From: Dipylidium caninum
Lineage: Eukaryota > Platyhelminthes > Cestoda > Cyclophyllidea > Dipylidiidae
Length of the DNA: 64,000 nt
Assembly: GCA_017562135.1 (NCBI GenBank)
Contig: QEYB01001046.1
Span: 248,001-312,000 of the forward strand
Direction of reading: 5' to 3'
Numbering within the stretch: the stretch's first letter is position 1; every line of letters starts with the position of its first letter. The notes beneath the pieces were generated by a model, which saw nothing but the letters and a program-made list of their open reading frames with translations, was not told where the DNA came from and made no database searches. Position numbers and translations under genes: made by a program. Shown one piece after another: positions 1 to 14,600 of this stretch.

Positions 1-3000
1 GTGTCCTCGAATATGCATAAACTAACTGCGCTCAAGGCTGCGTGGTAGCTAAATATAGGTACACACCATTCACTCCCTTTGCGTTTCATTTATTTGTGAA
101 TCCATCCACTAAGACATGATTAATGGATATTCTGAAACACTATTTAGACGTGGCTCATAATATGACATTATCGGCGAGCCAGAAGTCCTTTAAACATAAC
201 GGTCTCGAGATGTGTTTATCAAGAACTTGTTCCGGAAAGCCAAGAATTTGACGAATTTTTGGAGCAATTAATCGTAGTAGGTGTCAAATATCCCTCTTCT
301 GTATTAAATATCCTGTCCAAAGGATGACCAAGAAGGTGCAATGGTTGTGTGCAGAGTGTAAATGCCATACACTCTCAAAAGTGCTGATATATGCGTAAGA
401 TGTGGGTAGCACATTGATTTGAATAGAGGAATGATGCGAATCATCAAAAGAGCAAAATTTCGCCACGTAACCATTTTTCATAGTTATTGTTGTGCCGAGA
501 CCAAATCAGTTGAGGCCTTAACAGAACTGGCTCCTTGACAGAGGCTGAGAAATCACAACGAACGGCGCTTGATGTTGACATCAACCACGGGTTTTAGGTG
601 GCATCATTTTACATCAGAGGTCCACACCACACTATAATCCATGAGAATAATGCCACTTAGAATCTTAGGAATAAACAAATTATAAAACATCCTGGGACTA
701 GTTTACCGCCTTTTCCTATTACTGTATTTCAGTTCCAATAACCTTATACCCTTCTGAGCTTGACATGCGTCTTTAACTTCGTCCATTTACATTTCAATGT
801 GTTCAGTAACTCTCGTGATTCTAACTAATGGATACTTTTGTTTTTCCGCTTACTTAAATGCATAATGAGTTCAACTTTTGCAGAGGTGAAAGAATGTTCT
901 TTTTTTCATCGAACTGCTGGTTGGTGTAGTTTTAGATAAACCCCAGTACGACAGCGGAGGATGCCTCAAAATTTATTGCCTAACCAAGATATTCATTAGC
1001 TGAGCTCGCAATATCAAAGCAGGCTCTGCATCCAATTAGCCGGAAAATGATTGATATTCTAAAGCAATTGTCCTTCCTGTATGTGAAAATGAAGTGCTAA
1101 TAGTCGCCGGTTGAATCATTTAATTCTCCTCCAAGTAAAGGCTACATTTGGTAGAATTTCCCTTTCAGCGTGTCATTACTTCCTACCTTTTGACACTTTT
1201 CCTTTTTATGGCCTCCACCACCTCTAAGATTAAAAGAGTTGATATTTTCGCGATTATCTTAATTACCAGAGCACAAAGTTGAGAAGTTTTTTTCACAGCA
1301 ACTTGGGGCACAAGTGTAGAGGATAACGAGGTAGGGCGGAGAAATTAAATGTTGCTTGAAGGCGGAATGATGACTGAACATTCACACACTCACCTTCCTG
1401 TGAGAGCTTCTGATGACTTATACCAACAAAGTGATGATCTAATCAATCGAGCCTTGTGAGATTGAATAGCTTCCGGTCTAACACTACCACCTCTGTTACA
1501 ATCACCCTTCGCCATTTGCAATTCACCCTAGCCCACACAATACAACTCCTGAGTGCAAGAATAAACACAAAGCTATTTACACAGTGGAGACGAATGAGGA
1601 TGTGGAATGCATGATGGTCGCCGTGTCTCCTTTTCGATCGTCGGGATGTGTTGATTGCGTTAAATTGTCATGCGTGGCTCCACACACCCACACACCGCAC
1701 CTCCTCCTCCTCTTCCTGTCGGTGTGGCGCACACGTGCTTGCAGCGGGTCCTCCTTCGTGTACCCATCATTTTGTACCACACTTATACGTGATTTTGATT
1801 TTTAGCGTTTAAAAGCGATAACCTTGACCTCACGAGTGTTTGCCGCTTTATACCGTCTCAACAGGCTCCTTTACCGACTCAGTACAATTGACAAGGAAAT
1901 GCCGCCTTCAGAATTAGTGGGGAGGCATTCTTTTAGTTTATTCATCAGTGCCAGGAAGTTAAATCCGCCTTATTTCACGCCGCTTGTAGACCCTCTCCCC
2001 CACCCTGCACGAGTGTTCTCCCGCTTTCCAACCGATGCTTTAATCAAATTCATTTCAACTCAAAAGTCATACACTAAATTCCCCTGGCCTCCCAATCCAC
2101 CCATCGATTCCGATCGTTTCATCTTGCAACTCCTGCACCTCCTTCATATCTGCTTACGATCGAGGAGACAGGCGGATGGATAGCCAGGTAAATAGATGCG
2201 GGTATGTGCAGGCCTGCATGTGTGTGTACGCACACCAGCTTGTAGGCACCATAGATGAGTGTGTTAAGATTCCTATGTGTAGAGAAAGCAAAGAGTAATT
2301 TGCCCTAAAACTCATTACAGTATTTAGTCAATTAAATGACAAATTAGGAGGCGTCTGTAGGAGGACATTTGGTGAAAGAAGGTATTGTTCACCACAATTT
2401 CATGTCTTACACCTGCCCTTCCTCGGTGTCAGGATTCACTTCTCGTCGTGACACAAATCGACGTTGCCACTTCTTTCAAAGTATGCCCTACGTCTTTCCG
2501 TACTCATGTCGAGTCTGTCTTGATGCATTTTAACATTAAAATTTGGCGATGTTTTCACTAACTATCTGAGTATTTGAACCGCAATGGTGCCATGACGATT
2601 GCACTTTCTATTCCAATCTTAGCCTTAAAGTTGACCCACAATGGAAGTGGAAAACTGTTTTGACAAAAGCAGCTTATAGAGCACTGCCCAAGGGCTTGTT
2701 GAGAGAAGTAGTTTGATAGAAAACCCGTAGAAAAGCTACGGAAACCCCTAATTCCCCTTCCTAGCTAGTAAGACGATTTATTTCACATACACACACACTC
2801 ACACAGATTTTTTTAACACGTTTAAAATGATGCACAGGTTCTGTGGCGGTGGGAGGCATCAGTAGCACAGAGGCCTCGTTAGGCCCGTATCAGTGCATCC
2901 GAGATACAGACAAACAATCTGAAAACAGTGCACAATGCAGTTCATTTGCCTATGCTTGCACAGTTGCTCGCACACTCCGGGTTGGCTACAATGGGTAGGC

Positions 3001-5685
3001 TCGATTTTTACCGTGATTTCTGCCTCCAGCGTCAATATTTATCCCTTTGGAGGAAAGAGCCTTCGTTGAAGTGCGCCAAAGTGGAGGTTACAGTTTTCTC
3101 ATTGTGTTTTAAAGACTTAAATAGCCGAAAACTTTCCTGCTCTGGAGAGGGAGGGGAGTCCTTCGTGCTGGCTCACAAATTACGTCACAGATACAAGTCG
3201 AATTAAGACTAAACATTCCCTTAACTTCCTCTCGGCTCATTTGCCGGAAATAAACAAGAGGTTTCACAACAACCTCCCACTTTGTTCTCACACGGACAAT
3301 GAGGTTGCTGGAGAAACGAGGGCTTACGGATATAATAGTGAATATTAGCATATTCACAGAATTTTGGTTTCAGAAGATAGTACTACAACCCGGTTACATG
3401 GTTTTTCCATCAAACCTTCCTCTAGCAGGTTAGCTAGCAGGTCATACTGTAGGCTGCCATTAGGTCTTACACTCTGGCAACGTTACTTATTGCTATTTGA
3501 AGGGTGGCACTTTTCGCCAGTAACTGCGCCTATGAGGCTACACAATTGATATTAAAAATGGGTAAACTCGAAGATGTTCAACAGCCACGTAGGTGTGTGG
3601 CTCCACTACCTTCGAGTTAGCACATTCATTCATCAGAGTTCCGAGGGATTCTCACTTGATCCTAAATGGAGTGATTTAATAGTTAAGGTGATGACATCAT
3701 CGGATGCTCGACTGCGGCGTTTCAATCGGTTGAAGGAATCACGTCTGTCTGAGTGGGAATTTGTGATGGATAAGATACTTAAGAGTAATTTGGCAAATTA
3801 GCGGCTACTAGTGTATCTACTATCATAGTGCATTATCAACTGTCATTAACTGCAAATTGTAAATGAGCTACCCTAATCCCTGAAAATGACCTCCCGGCTT
3901 CAGAGCTCAATAATCCGACCGTACCGGCAGCCTCTAAGTCCTCCGAGGGGCTGATAAAAGTCCCTTCTAAGTTGAACTTAGTGTGATCCTCGTATAAAAT
4001 CAGGAGAGAATGTGAAGGCTATCGTGGGATTGTAGACTAGAGAGTTTCAAAATATCAGGATTCACTTACCACTTTCCGGTTATATGAAATGAATGTTGCA
4101 AAAGTGCGTTGCTAGGTAAGTATATTACTTTGTTAATCATTTAAAATGGTCAAAATTTTATACCATACTTTGATATGCTGAGGATTACGTCAGTCGATCT
4201 CCCCTTCTCTGTCTACGCGTTAGTACTACTTTCACCCCAATTTAACTTAATGATTGAAGATTCGAAGTGTCTCAGAAGGCACAGCACTAATGGAATGAAC
4301 GCTGAATGAAGAAGGCACTCTCAAATTGACCGATCTTCATGCATGGCATCTAATGTTGTCAACTCTTCAGCTTTGGTCAGCAGAGAACCTTCTTCACATC
4401 TCAAAAAATTATCATCACCCATTGTTAATAATTCGCTATTCCTATACCTAATGCTGCCGGTTTTTAAAACCCGCAACAATGGGTAAAATCATCCAGATTA
4501 CTGTCTTAGTAGAATATGGCTCTCATAAAAAGACCAGACAAAAAAATGACGTCTTGAATGGAGCATGATTTGCCACACTGTTAAAATACGTGGTCCATTT
4601 AATATGAACGAAAGTAAAATTTACCTAAGAGGTGAACAATACTTAATCTCAGAAACTGTGGGAAGGATAACTGCAAAGTACAAGGAGTTCCTATTACAGG
4701 CAGAGGCGAGATAAGCTACGGCGAATTGCACGAAAAAGGCGAATTGCACGAAAAAGACGAGAACGATTTCACGTTACCTTGAGATTAGGCTTAGGTTACA
4801 TGAAATTCACCGTTTGTAGTTGCAGTTAAGAGTTATGATTCCTGAGCCATGTTGTCCTCTAGACGTTTCACATACCGAGTTTTCGCCTATTATTGTTATA
4901 CACTTCACTTTCAGGACATTTATCATTTTAACAAATCCGTCTTCACTGCATAACGGGTCTCATTTGATATCTACGTAATCACTAGTACGCAGCATCTATC
5001 GAGAAGTCGAGAAAGACGAACTTCATTTTAAAATCATATTTGCTATTTCAAATTGCTGTAAACAAAATTTTTAACGACATTGTGGGTTACTATCTACGTG
5101 TCACTAGGCCATAAATACTGTCAGAAAGGTTATTTCCATCAGGATGCGGACATTTTCAAGGAAAGGCAATAAAGCAGTTGCTGGGAATTTGTGGAAAGAA
5201 TTAAAGTGGGGCAGCCCAGTTTTTGACTTTGCGCCCACCATATAAGTCTGTGATTATACATTAGACGGAAGACAAACGGAACCCGCTTTAGTATATTTGG
5301 CTGACTACCTCGGAAACATTCGAAGCGAGATAATATAAACCGTTGGAAACATATTACAAAAAATAGACTTATGCATGATTAACAAATTATTAAAAATACT
5401 CTGTAAATAACCCTGTTTATGCAAGTTGGGTTATTGTTGCTCTAATGTTATTGAGTAATAGGAATAGAAATCTCGGACCAAAGAGTCATACATGAGAACT
5501 TATGATTTGTTTAAAAGCACCACAATGCCTATAAATACCAGCGAGTTGTTCGAGCGGAACCATACGTTGTTATTCGGCCTGCGATGTCTAGGCCGGTTAG
5601 ACCGCTGTTGAGTTTAACAGCGATAGAAGTCCCACCTAAATTTCTCCAAGTAATAGTATAATATCGAGCATATTGTTTGATTCAG
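1..5685. other. Upstream region without a supported gene
   Basis: I find no coding exon here that I can defend. Open frames such as 1824-2183 (+), 3574-3801 (+) and 1577-1780 (-) are short, lack recognisable motifs and have no convincing splice context. The stretch lies upstream of the first recognisable INTS3 exon, so it probably contains the promoter and at least one missing 5' exon of that gene, but no start codon could be tied to it. Two small repeats are noted separately (105-127 and 4721-4756). Confidence 0.5.
4721..4756. repeat. Two perfect 18-base tandem copies
   Basis: The 18-base unit gcgaattgcacgaaaaag occurs twice head to tail at 4721-4738 and 4739-4756 with no mismatch. It lies in non-coding sequence upstream of INTS3. 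It looks like a recent slippage duplication; no function is implied. Confidence 0.9.
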
Positions 5686-8600
5686 ACTCTGGAGGATTCA
5701 GCGAAATTAGTTAAGAAGCTTAAAGAAACGGAGTCGGATATTGTTAGCTCAGCGGTAAATAACTTTCGCATAGCCTTATGATTGCCAGGCTAATCGATCA
5801 GGGACTGAGGATGATCGTCGAATGTTGCAAGCGGGATTGATTTATCTCGCTCTTACTGAGCCTGACCCCCGGCGCTCTTACATCCAAGACATTGTTTTGA
5901 TATCTCGAGATAACCTCAATTATGCTCTTTCTGAATTAACTCGGTTAGTGGCCGAAACGTGGCCAAAAATGCACCAAGAGGTTCGGAAAAATATGCTCAC
6001 CATAATTGCTGAGCTGCTTGCTACGCGTGGTGCAAATGTCGACCTATTAATGCTACACTCCTACCGGAGGATGCAAGGTACGATAGTGTTATGAGAGCAA
6101 TAAAAAGCCCTCGACTATTATTTATTGGAAAATGTTCCTATTTGTTTCAGGTGGAGATCTGAGTTCCCAAAATTTATGGGTTGTCCAGTCGCTTCTCGAT
6201 ATCGTTATTAGGAATAAGTATGGGAGCGACTATTGTTATTCCCTCTTGTGGTCACTGAATTTTTCCTGACTATTTCCTTTCTGTTAAGAGAGTCCTTGGA
6301 ACAAACAGACCGGAAGTCTTTCCTTTTGCCTCTGACTATCTACTCTTTCCTTCGCATCATACCGGATCATCATAGTGATACAAACTCTTTTCTAAAAACA
6401 CCTGATGGCGCCCCATTTCTCTCTAAGCTCTCAGTTTTGTATCAACGAGAGTCAAATTTCGTGATTGAACTCGTAAGAAGAAATGTATGTAACATTTACT
6501 GCATCATTACATTGCCCTAATTAATCTAGTTCGATAAGTGCGCCTTAATTGGCCGCGATTTCATTCGGCTGATCTCGAACCTTTCTCGTGTGGAACCCTT
6601 TCAAAAACTATGGAACGATATGTTCACGGACATGTCTTCATTATCTTCCCTATATAAGAGTAAGTTGTTGTTTTGTGATTGTGAACGCGAATGATCACCA
6701 AGCACTCATGTTATTTCCCCTTTTGACTTAGATGTAAATTCCCTTTTGGATATTCTAACTCCTGCACATTTTACGCATACTCTTATTACTCAAGAAATGG
6801 AAGTGTGGATTCGATGGATGCTTCGGAATGTGCATTACACATCTAATTTTCCATTTAGACGTTATCAAGATTTTTTTGTTGTGAGTTTTAATATCTTTTC
6901 TTATTCACTTTATACGTTACTTGGATAAAATTTTTCTAATTTCTAGCTATTTGCTGATTCCTGTTTTCCTTGATACCAGACGAAGTACTTTTCGGCTCCA
7001 GAAAGCCAAAATCTCCGAGTGGCTTTGACCAGATATATTGTAAATAACTTCTACCCCGACAATGATATGCTCGCCTCAACACTTATACCCCGTTGGAACG
7101 TCTTATCATGGATTATTACACAATGCCTTGTGAGGTCCTTTCCTTGATTCAATGTTGTTTGTGGCATTTGCAAAGATAAATTAAGCGCGCGATTCCAGTT
7201 GATTTTGTCCGATTAGACCCAGATTTTTCTCATAGTTCTCTCAGCTGCGGCCTTGCACTGACGACCTTTTTCAAGTCTGGGCGTGAGTAATGAATGCGGC
7301 ACTAATTTTATCTGATGTACAGGCTCATTACTTTCACGTGGTTGGAGCTTGTGTAGTTTAATTATTCGAGACCAATTGATATGCTTCAGTATTTGTCGAA
7401 AATCTACTACGGGGACACGGAAATAAGAAGTTGTGACATCACTTGGCATCACCCTTGCAGTTTTTCTCATGTTTCATTTTTCAAGGTAAAAGATTCATCA
7501 AGCGTTTGTCGAATATATTCATCGGAGTTCTATGTGTGCTAACCGAGTGAAAGCAGAAACGTGCATATGCAAAATGCCTTTCGACATTGACTTTATAAGA
7601 AAGATTGCTTTTAATTAAGCCTTCATCTGATTTATTTTAGATATTAATGTAAATATATTTTCTACTTGCAATTTATTTCCGCCGCACTCGACTGCAGTAA
7701 TTCTGTTCCTTTCTACTCGTTGCTTTTTCCGTTCATTTACTCTATCTATAATCTGTTAGATCCATTGCAAAGCACAAAAGAACTCGATCGGGACATTTTT
7801 TCTTACTTGCCTATTGATTGGCGTCAGACCTATGTTAGGCGTTATGGACCCAAATTCAATCTTTCTATTCCGATTTCAAGTGATGAAGTATTTAACATCT
7901 CGAAGTGGAGTAGTATCAGTCATTTTAGGTTAGGTACCAACAGCTACATGGTGTTGGATTCGTATACACTCAAATGAAATGATGAAACTGCTCATTGGTC
8001 TTGTGATTGGAATAAGTTCCCACCCATGTAGCTGTTCATTCGCGTACATATGGTATCTAACTTTAGTTGATGGAATCGGGTTCGGTTGCCAATCTAGCTA
8101 ACATTGTGAAGTTCTAGATCTTATTTTGAGTGTTACGGACCGTTTATACTAACACCTATGGTGTTCGTGTATCCGAGACGTAACTATGAAATAAGATTTC
8201 TAGGAAATACTTTTAATGTACGGAAAGGCAGGATTTTAAACCTTTTATTTTCATCGTGTTGTGGCTTTGAACGTACGAGTAATTATCATTATTTAATGCA
8301 CCCTAGTGCTCTAGAAGGCAATATTTAAACGTCAAACATTCAACTTCCACGCCCATCGACTGAAATGCATTTGAATAAAAAGGTGTCATAAATAGATCAA
8401 AACTATCTTACCATTTCTCCATTATTCTTGATGGTAGGAGTAATTACAGCCCAAGTGACGAATGTTTTATGGGAGCGTGGTACCTTGACCTTTTTTGTAG
8501 ATCTCCATTGTGGTCGTCAAGGCCTTCAAATCGTGCTATTTGCGCAAATTTATGTTAATTGCGAATTCAACTATGTAATCTTACGGTAACTTTTTGTTCT

Positions 8601-11600
8601 CGCCTTTTAGTGTCCTATAGCTCATCAGAACTGCAGGATGGCTCTCTTCTTCGACTGGTTATGCTTTCGATATAACGAATGTATAATGAATATCGGTATG
8701 CTCTCTTTTGTGAAGGACATTTTTTGCTAAATTAAACTGTGCAACAGAACTTTCGCTACTTCCATTTTGCTTTTCCAAATTCCTAACTCATTTATTGGGT
8801 TTCAAATGTCAAATGACAAAAGAATGGTGAAAAGCCACTTCATCATTGCTCCAACTGTCATTACTCTCACTGGTACTAAATTCATATCTTACGGGTTTTT
8901 CAAAGAACCATGCTTACCTCCTGTTTAACTGTTTTTTTTGGGACATGGTGTCGTGACACACCCCATGTTTTAATTAGTTTAGTTAGTTTCTTTTTCATTT
9001 GCGGTAATACATCTCATTGATTTGTACTTCTAGAACCGGCAGTCCTTGCCATTACCAACAACCTTGCCTCGGCGCGCTATCAACAGTTCGCTGCCTCCAT
9101 ACTGGAATCGTTAATGAAGGTACTTCGCCTTAATGACATCTCGTACATTGCTATTCGCCTATAAATGGAATTCTTCAGTAAATAAGGAAGTTTGTTTTCA
9201 ATCTGCCAATTCTTAAATTAGTCAAATGTTTTACCAATAACGACTATATTTTGCCACTTTCAGTTCTCTTCCCATAAGAATCTATTAGTTTGACCTTGTC
9301 GTCAGCTCCCTTCCTCGTGTTTGGAACCGCAAATTAGTTATTCATTCAATTAGAAATGACCTCAAGGCTTTGTTTTTTGGAACTGTTTACTGCTAAGAGA
9401 CAGTCGCAATTAAGTCAAATATCCTGCTTTTCAAACATATCTTCCGACTTTCAGATTGGGGTTGAGTTTTGGGATACCGTGCGTGGTAAAATACCGCATT
9501 TATGGATTCTAAAGCCCCTGTTTTTAAACGACATTTTTCATATTAATTGGTTTTAGACAGTAGCCAACTTCCATCCGCAATTAACCGAACGGTTTTCGTT
9601 TTCAATCCGAGCTGGACTCGAGGATAGTCTGCGTTTGGGCGTTATTCGGTGTGTTAACTGTCTCCTTGTAATACTGTTACATTTTTTAATCTTTGGCAGC
9701 TGCTTAGTATTCTACTTGTTTGTCTAAATCCCAGCTTTCTTGGAAGCCTAATGTAACCCTTTTCCTCTGTAGATCTATTAATCCTATATTGGACGCGCTA
9801 CTGCGGAGTGCTCCAGATGTCTACCGAAGTTTCACCACTCTCATTGGTCCTTTGGGGGATTCTACCCTTCCCCTTCCAGCCGCTTCTGGGGTCAATGCCT
9901 TGGGTGTTCCCCCTACTGCATCTACAGACTCCAGTGCTCTCGAACTCGGAGGAATAGGCAGCGGTGGTGGTGGTGGTGGTGGTAGTAGTGGAGGGAGCAT
10001 TGATGGTAATAAATTCCACCGATCTCGCCCCACGGTTGGCCCCCCTAAACCTCACTCTTCTTCTGATCTTTTAAACCGACCCAGAGGTTAGCAAACTCAT
10101 TAATAATTTTGGCTTTATTGGATCCAGTAGATCAACAGCAAACTGCTTCATGCTCACCATATTTTGGGCCTGCATTGTGTCGAGGTTCATTTAGTGTACA
10201 CTACACTAGGCCTTGTTTCAAACACACTTCTTCCAACAATTTCAGAAATGATGGGTCATTCCTCGATGGTTAACGCATCCAATATCAGCCCTCCTACAGA
10301 TCCCCGTCTTCGCCGGGGGAGCCTTCAAATTGTTCCGCTCTCGAAAAATGGCATTACACCCCCCTCCAAAACTCACCTTCGTCCGCCTTCTCCGGAAGCA
10401 TCAGGCCGGTTTTCGCCACCTCTACCTCTAATAGACCTTACTATCTCGGACCTATTATCTGCAGACGAGGTCAAGAAAGGAAAACCTCAGAAGCAGGTTT
10501 CGGAAGGCAAAACATGTTCACCAACAACGGCGTATCCCACCCTTCCGACCGTGCAAAAACTCTCCGCATTGCCCGGCACTTTTGAGAGTCTGGCCTCGCC
10601 AGATTGTCGTATTGGCACCAACTCCAGCGTGGATTCCGTTCAGCAACGCATCGGTTAGTTGCCTTCTTTGCGTGTGTGTGTGTTTGTGAGTTTCGAATAA
10701 AGTGGTGACTCACTGAAATTTTCATATGTAGAATGAGTCATTTTGTCGTAAATTTTTACAGATGATCTTCGTCGAAGGTTCCAATCTTACCAACTTCGCT
10801 ATACGTATAAGATGAAAACAGATGTAAATGTGTTCGATATCCTCGGTCAGTTTGTTGGTGAGATTCATGAGTACTTGGAGAAGCTGATCTTCAAAGCTCG
10901 AGCCGTCGGTTTGTTAAAGGAAGTTAGCGGTTCGGGCGAGGAAAGTCGAAGCTCAACACCTGCTTCTTTGTCAGAAGACACAGGCGCGTCCCATTAAATT
11001 ACCTTAAATAAAAGCAGTTATAGGAAAAAATAATAACTTCTTTTTCCACTTCGCTTTGTTTTTGTAGGCCTTGAGGATGTGTGCGAAGCGATGCAGAATC
11101 TCATCGATTCCGTTTTGGAGGACGACTTTTCTGATGATCTGGCGATGGTTGGCAGAATTGCCGATGTGATTAGTCAAATCTGTCTTCCACTCTTTGATAC
11201 TACCGCGGATTGTAGTGATACAACGACCCTTGAAAATAACAGGATTGGCAGTGCTCTTCTGCCTTCTCATATGCCCATCACTCAAGAGTATGTTTTTTTT
11301 TTATATTGTGAAATCAAGTATCAGCTAGTGCAGTTCCGCTTATTAAACTGGTTTTACTGAAGTTTGGTAGATGAGCAAGAAACGTCTAAATGATTCTTTA
11401 TTGTGTAGTTTGTTTGTGTCGAAAGTGGAGAGGCTTTCAGTTGATCTTAAAAAAAGAACTATAATCTTAATTTTACCTTTTGATTACACGCGTTCTCTTG
11501 CCATTTGGTCAAATGTTTCTTAACAAAAAAAGCATGTACGGTGCTCCCTTGAAATTTATTGTTTGATATTTACCACATGGCTATTCATAACCCCAGTTTG

Positions 11601-14600
11601 CCATCAACCTCTTAGCATGGTCAGGTTCGCTTTATGCTGGTGAAAAACGCCCCTTTTTGCGTAATTTAACTTTCGAACTGATTTTGGGCTTAGATGTCCC
11701 TTTGTGTTGTCTCGCCATCTGTGGTTACCATCCACTATCAGTTTTAAAACACAAACCAGAAAGGTATGAAAGTGAACTTGGCCTTTTTCGGGTAGGAAAA
11801 TTGATGGCAGCCTCGCATCTCCAGTTTTTGTGCCTCTTCGCAATTTATGCGAAATAAGTCGGACTAATGCGAAACGCGAAATTCTCCTGCTTCTAATTAC
11901 GGAGATTCAAATTCGACAACCTCGAATTGGCTATCACTTGCTCTACTTCCTTACCGTCAGGTCAGTTAACTAATCTAATTTTAATTCAATGTTTTGCCGG
12001 AAAATACTCAAATTCTTAAAAACTTTTATACTTGGACGAATAATGTGTGTCTGCTCTTTACTCTTCGTGATACCATTGTATCTGGCTATTTGTCTATTGC
12101 TTCAAGATACCTTTGCAGTTTATAAAGTCTCCTCGAGCGTTGTTTTGTCCCGTCAGCATGTGTCAACCTATTTTCAACAGATTGCCATTTTTTTACACAT
12201 TAACACCTATGTTTTTCAGCACCGTAAATGATGATAGAATGGCAGCCTACAGAAGTTTTTGTGCAAGCCAGGAGAACTCTAGCCTTTTGGTGTGTCTCTA
12301 TCGCGATCTTCAGGTATTCAACATGACTAAAATACCCTCGTTCTATCTTATTACAGGCTAACTTTTTTTATACATATTTAGCTTCTAGCAGATGACAACC
12401 GTCATCTCTTCTGTTACCTTCTACCAACAATCTATAATGTGGTGGGTAATTATTTGGTATTCTTTCAGATAAACCTAATTTAAAACACGCATTTTGAAAC
12501 CGAAACCCCTTTTATATTGAAACTGTGTTAAGTTTCGGTAATAATTTTTATCGTCTATCCAAACATTTTGTATTTTACATTCGAGGGCACATGGCTTTAT
12601 AATTTCACACTCATTCTAGTGAAAACACATATATGTGTTACCATATTTTTAATGGAACATTAATCTTATAATTCGTCGCATATTTTCACCTGATTCATTT
12701 TTGCAGTTCGCCTCCGACCTCGCTAACAACCCAGATTTTCTCCTCTTGGTTGTTAGCAAAATAGATTCTAGTCAGGTAAATTACCTCATTAGCGAAATTC
12801 TTCGTGGACACCTCAACTTTTTTCATCGGTCCGACATAACGGATGTTTTGAGTGAGTTGGGTTTTTCTTCTGTGACATATGTGTTTAAACATTGTGATGT
12901 AAGGGAAATGTAAAACTTTTTTGGTGCAATTGTAGAGGCCAGTTTGGAATGGAGTTCGACGGAACAGTCCTTCTTCTGGCAACTAGTTGGTGCCCATGAA
13001 TTGCCCACCAAGCACTTCCTCCCTCTAATCTCTCTAGTCGACGGACGGAAGCATTCTGAGGCGTGCTCCCAACTTTTGCTGCTTTTGCAGCTGGAAAAGT
13101 TTGTTCTTCATTGTTGCAAACCCTTTGGTCATATTGAATAACCTCGTGTGTGTGAATGTTTGTTCCATCGCGGCCAGTTTAATAACAGCCGCTACCGTAC
13201 TGACGTACCGAATGCTGGTTTTTTATGATTTATTATCACTAAGTTTTTATTTTCTTTAATCTTTCTGTTTGCCACTATGCGATTGAATCGTTTTGCCAAT
13301 TTCTTTAGTGTGTTTAGGAATACCAGTCAGAACTTTTTTCTCAAAATGATGTTTGTTTGTCTTTTTTTTCATTTTTCTCATAACTATTTTTGAGCCGTTG
13401 GTTAATATTGAGGCTTTTCACTCATTCTTTTTCCTGTCTTCCACTTCTCTAAATTTTGGTGTTGATTTAACTCTGATGAGGTGTGAAAACGAATAGTTTT
13501 GAGTAAATTAAGGTCGCCATCGTAGTGGATCACTCTTCTAGGGTAAAGCGTTTGGAAAAAGGAAAGAGTCATATGTGATCATTTAATTCTTTGATGCTAT
13601 TTTACCCTTTTCTCCACTTTTATGGAGTATTTAGATCTTGGACTCCCACCAAGGTAACGTTCATGTTATTTGACCCCTATTTATACGTTTCAAAATCTCC
13701 ACTATCGTGCATCATCACGTACAAAAAACGAGTGATTACATTTTTGACACGATTATCCAGTGGTCCTACCGTTGATCATAAATCATTGAGGACATTTTTT
13801 CCCTGAATACTAGTTTCTTACTCGGATGACGTGTTTCTGCTCCCGAGCCACCGACATGTGGCTTGAATTGATTTACATAGATAAAGAGGTGATCTATTTC
13901 TTTACGAGTCTAAAAAAAGTAGAAGGAGTAATAGCGATCCCTTTTTTGGGGTACTTTCCGGCAGGTAGATCAGTGTACACTCATGCTGCCTTGCGAGCGT
14001 CAAGCGGATTTATTTTGCACATTATTGTGGCATATTGTGTAAGATATAAATTTTGGATGAAGCCTGGAGTACCCTCGTTTTCCTTACTTCGCTTTACTCA
14101 ATATTATTACAGCTTTAACTTTGTGTTATTTTTGTCCATTCGCATGACGAGACCTACCCATCTAATGTTTAGGCAGTCCCTCCCCTTCCCCCCCACCTGT
14201 TAAGATTTGGCAACGTGATTGAGGTCTCAAACGGGTACTTTTCACATGACCGACAAATCAGGTAATGTGAGGCTAATGATTATGTTCTGGAGGACTATGT
14301 CTAGATGCTTGAATTAGTAGTCTTTTTTCCTCTCATTTTTCGTCAGACTTTCGTGATGTGTGGTTTCTGAAATAGTTGTATTTTTTAAAATTCTCCCTCA
14401 TGAACAATTTTTTTCTCTTTTAATAGTGTAGACGCAGTGTAGACCATTGTTTGAAAATCAACAAACGCCGACACCCCTATATTAAAAGTTCTTGATTTGG
14501 CTTTTCAAATAATCTGCTTCGACGGTCTAACCATGTTACGTAGAGATTCTTGACCGAACTTGGATCTTGCGATATTTGCCAGCAATCGATCAATCCTTGT

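Noticed and set aside
1824..2183. 119-codon open frame near the left end
   Set aside because: It does not start with ATG, shows no domain and no splice context.
3574..3801. 75-codon ATG frame upstream of INTS3, possible first exon
   Set aside because: No similarity to the INTS3 N-terminus and no donor in the right phase was evident.
7666..7977. 103-codon open frame in an INTS3 intron
   Set aside because: The exons on either side join in phase with exact family spacing (ITQCL then CPIAHQNCRMALFFDW), so nothing is missing here.
10909..11067. GC donor at 10984 in INTS3 as a third GC-AG intron
   Set aside because: The site reads gcgcgt, which is poor; in-phase GT donors at 10909 and 10945 exist, so the junction is left unresolved.
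11288..11810. An extra INTS3 exon around 11694-11763 with a good gtatga donor
   Set aside because: Direct joining of 11287 to 11811 keeps phase and gives ITQDLASPVFVPLRNLC with near-family spacing.
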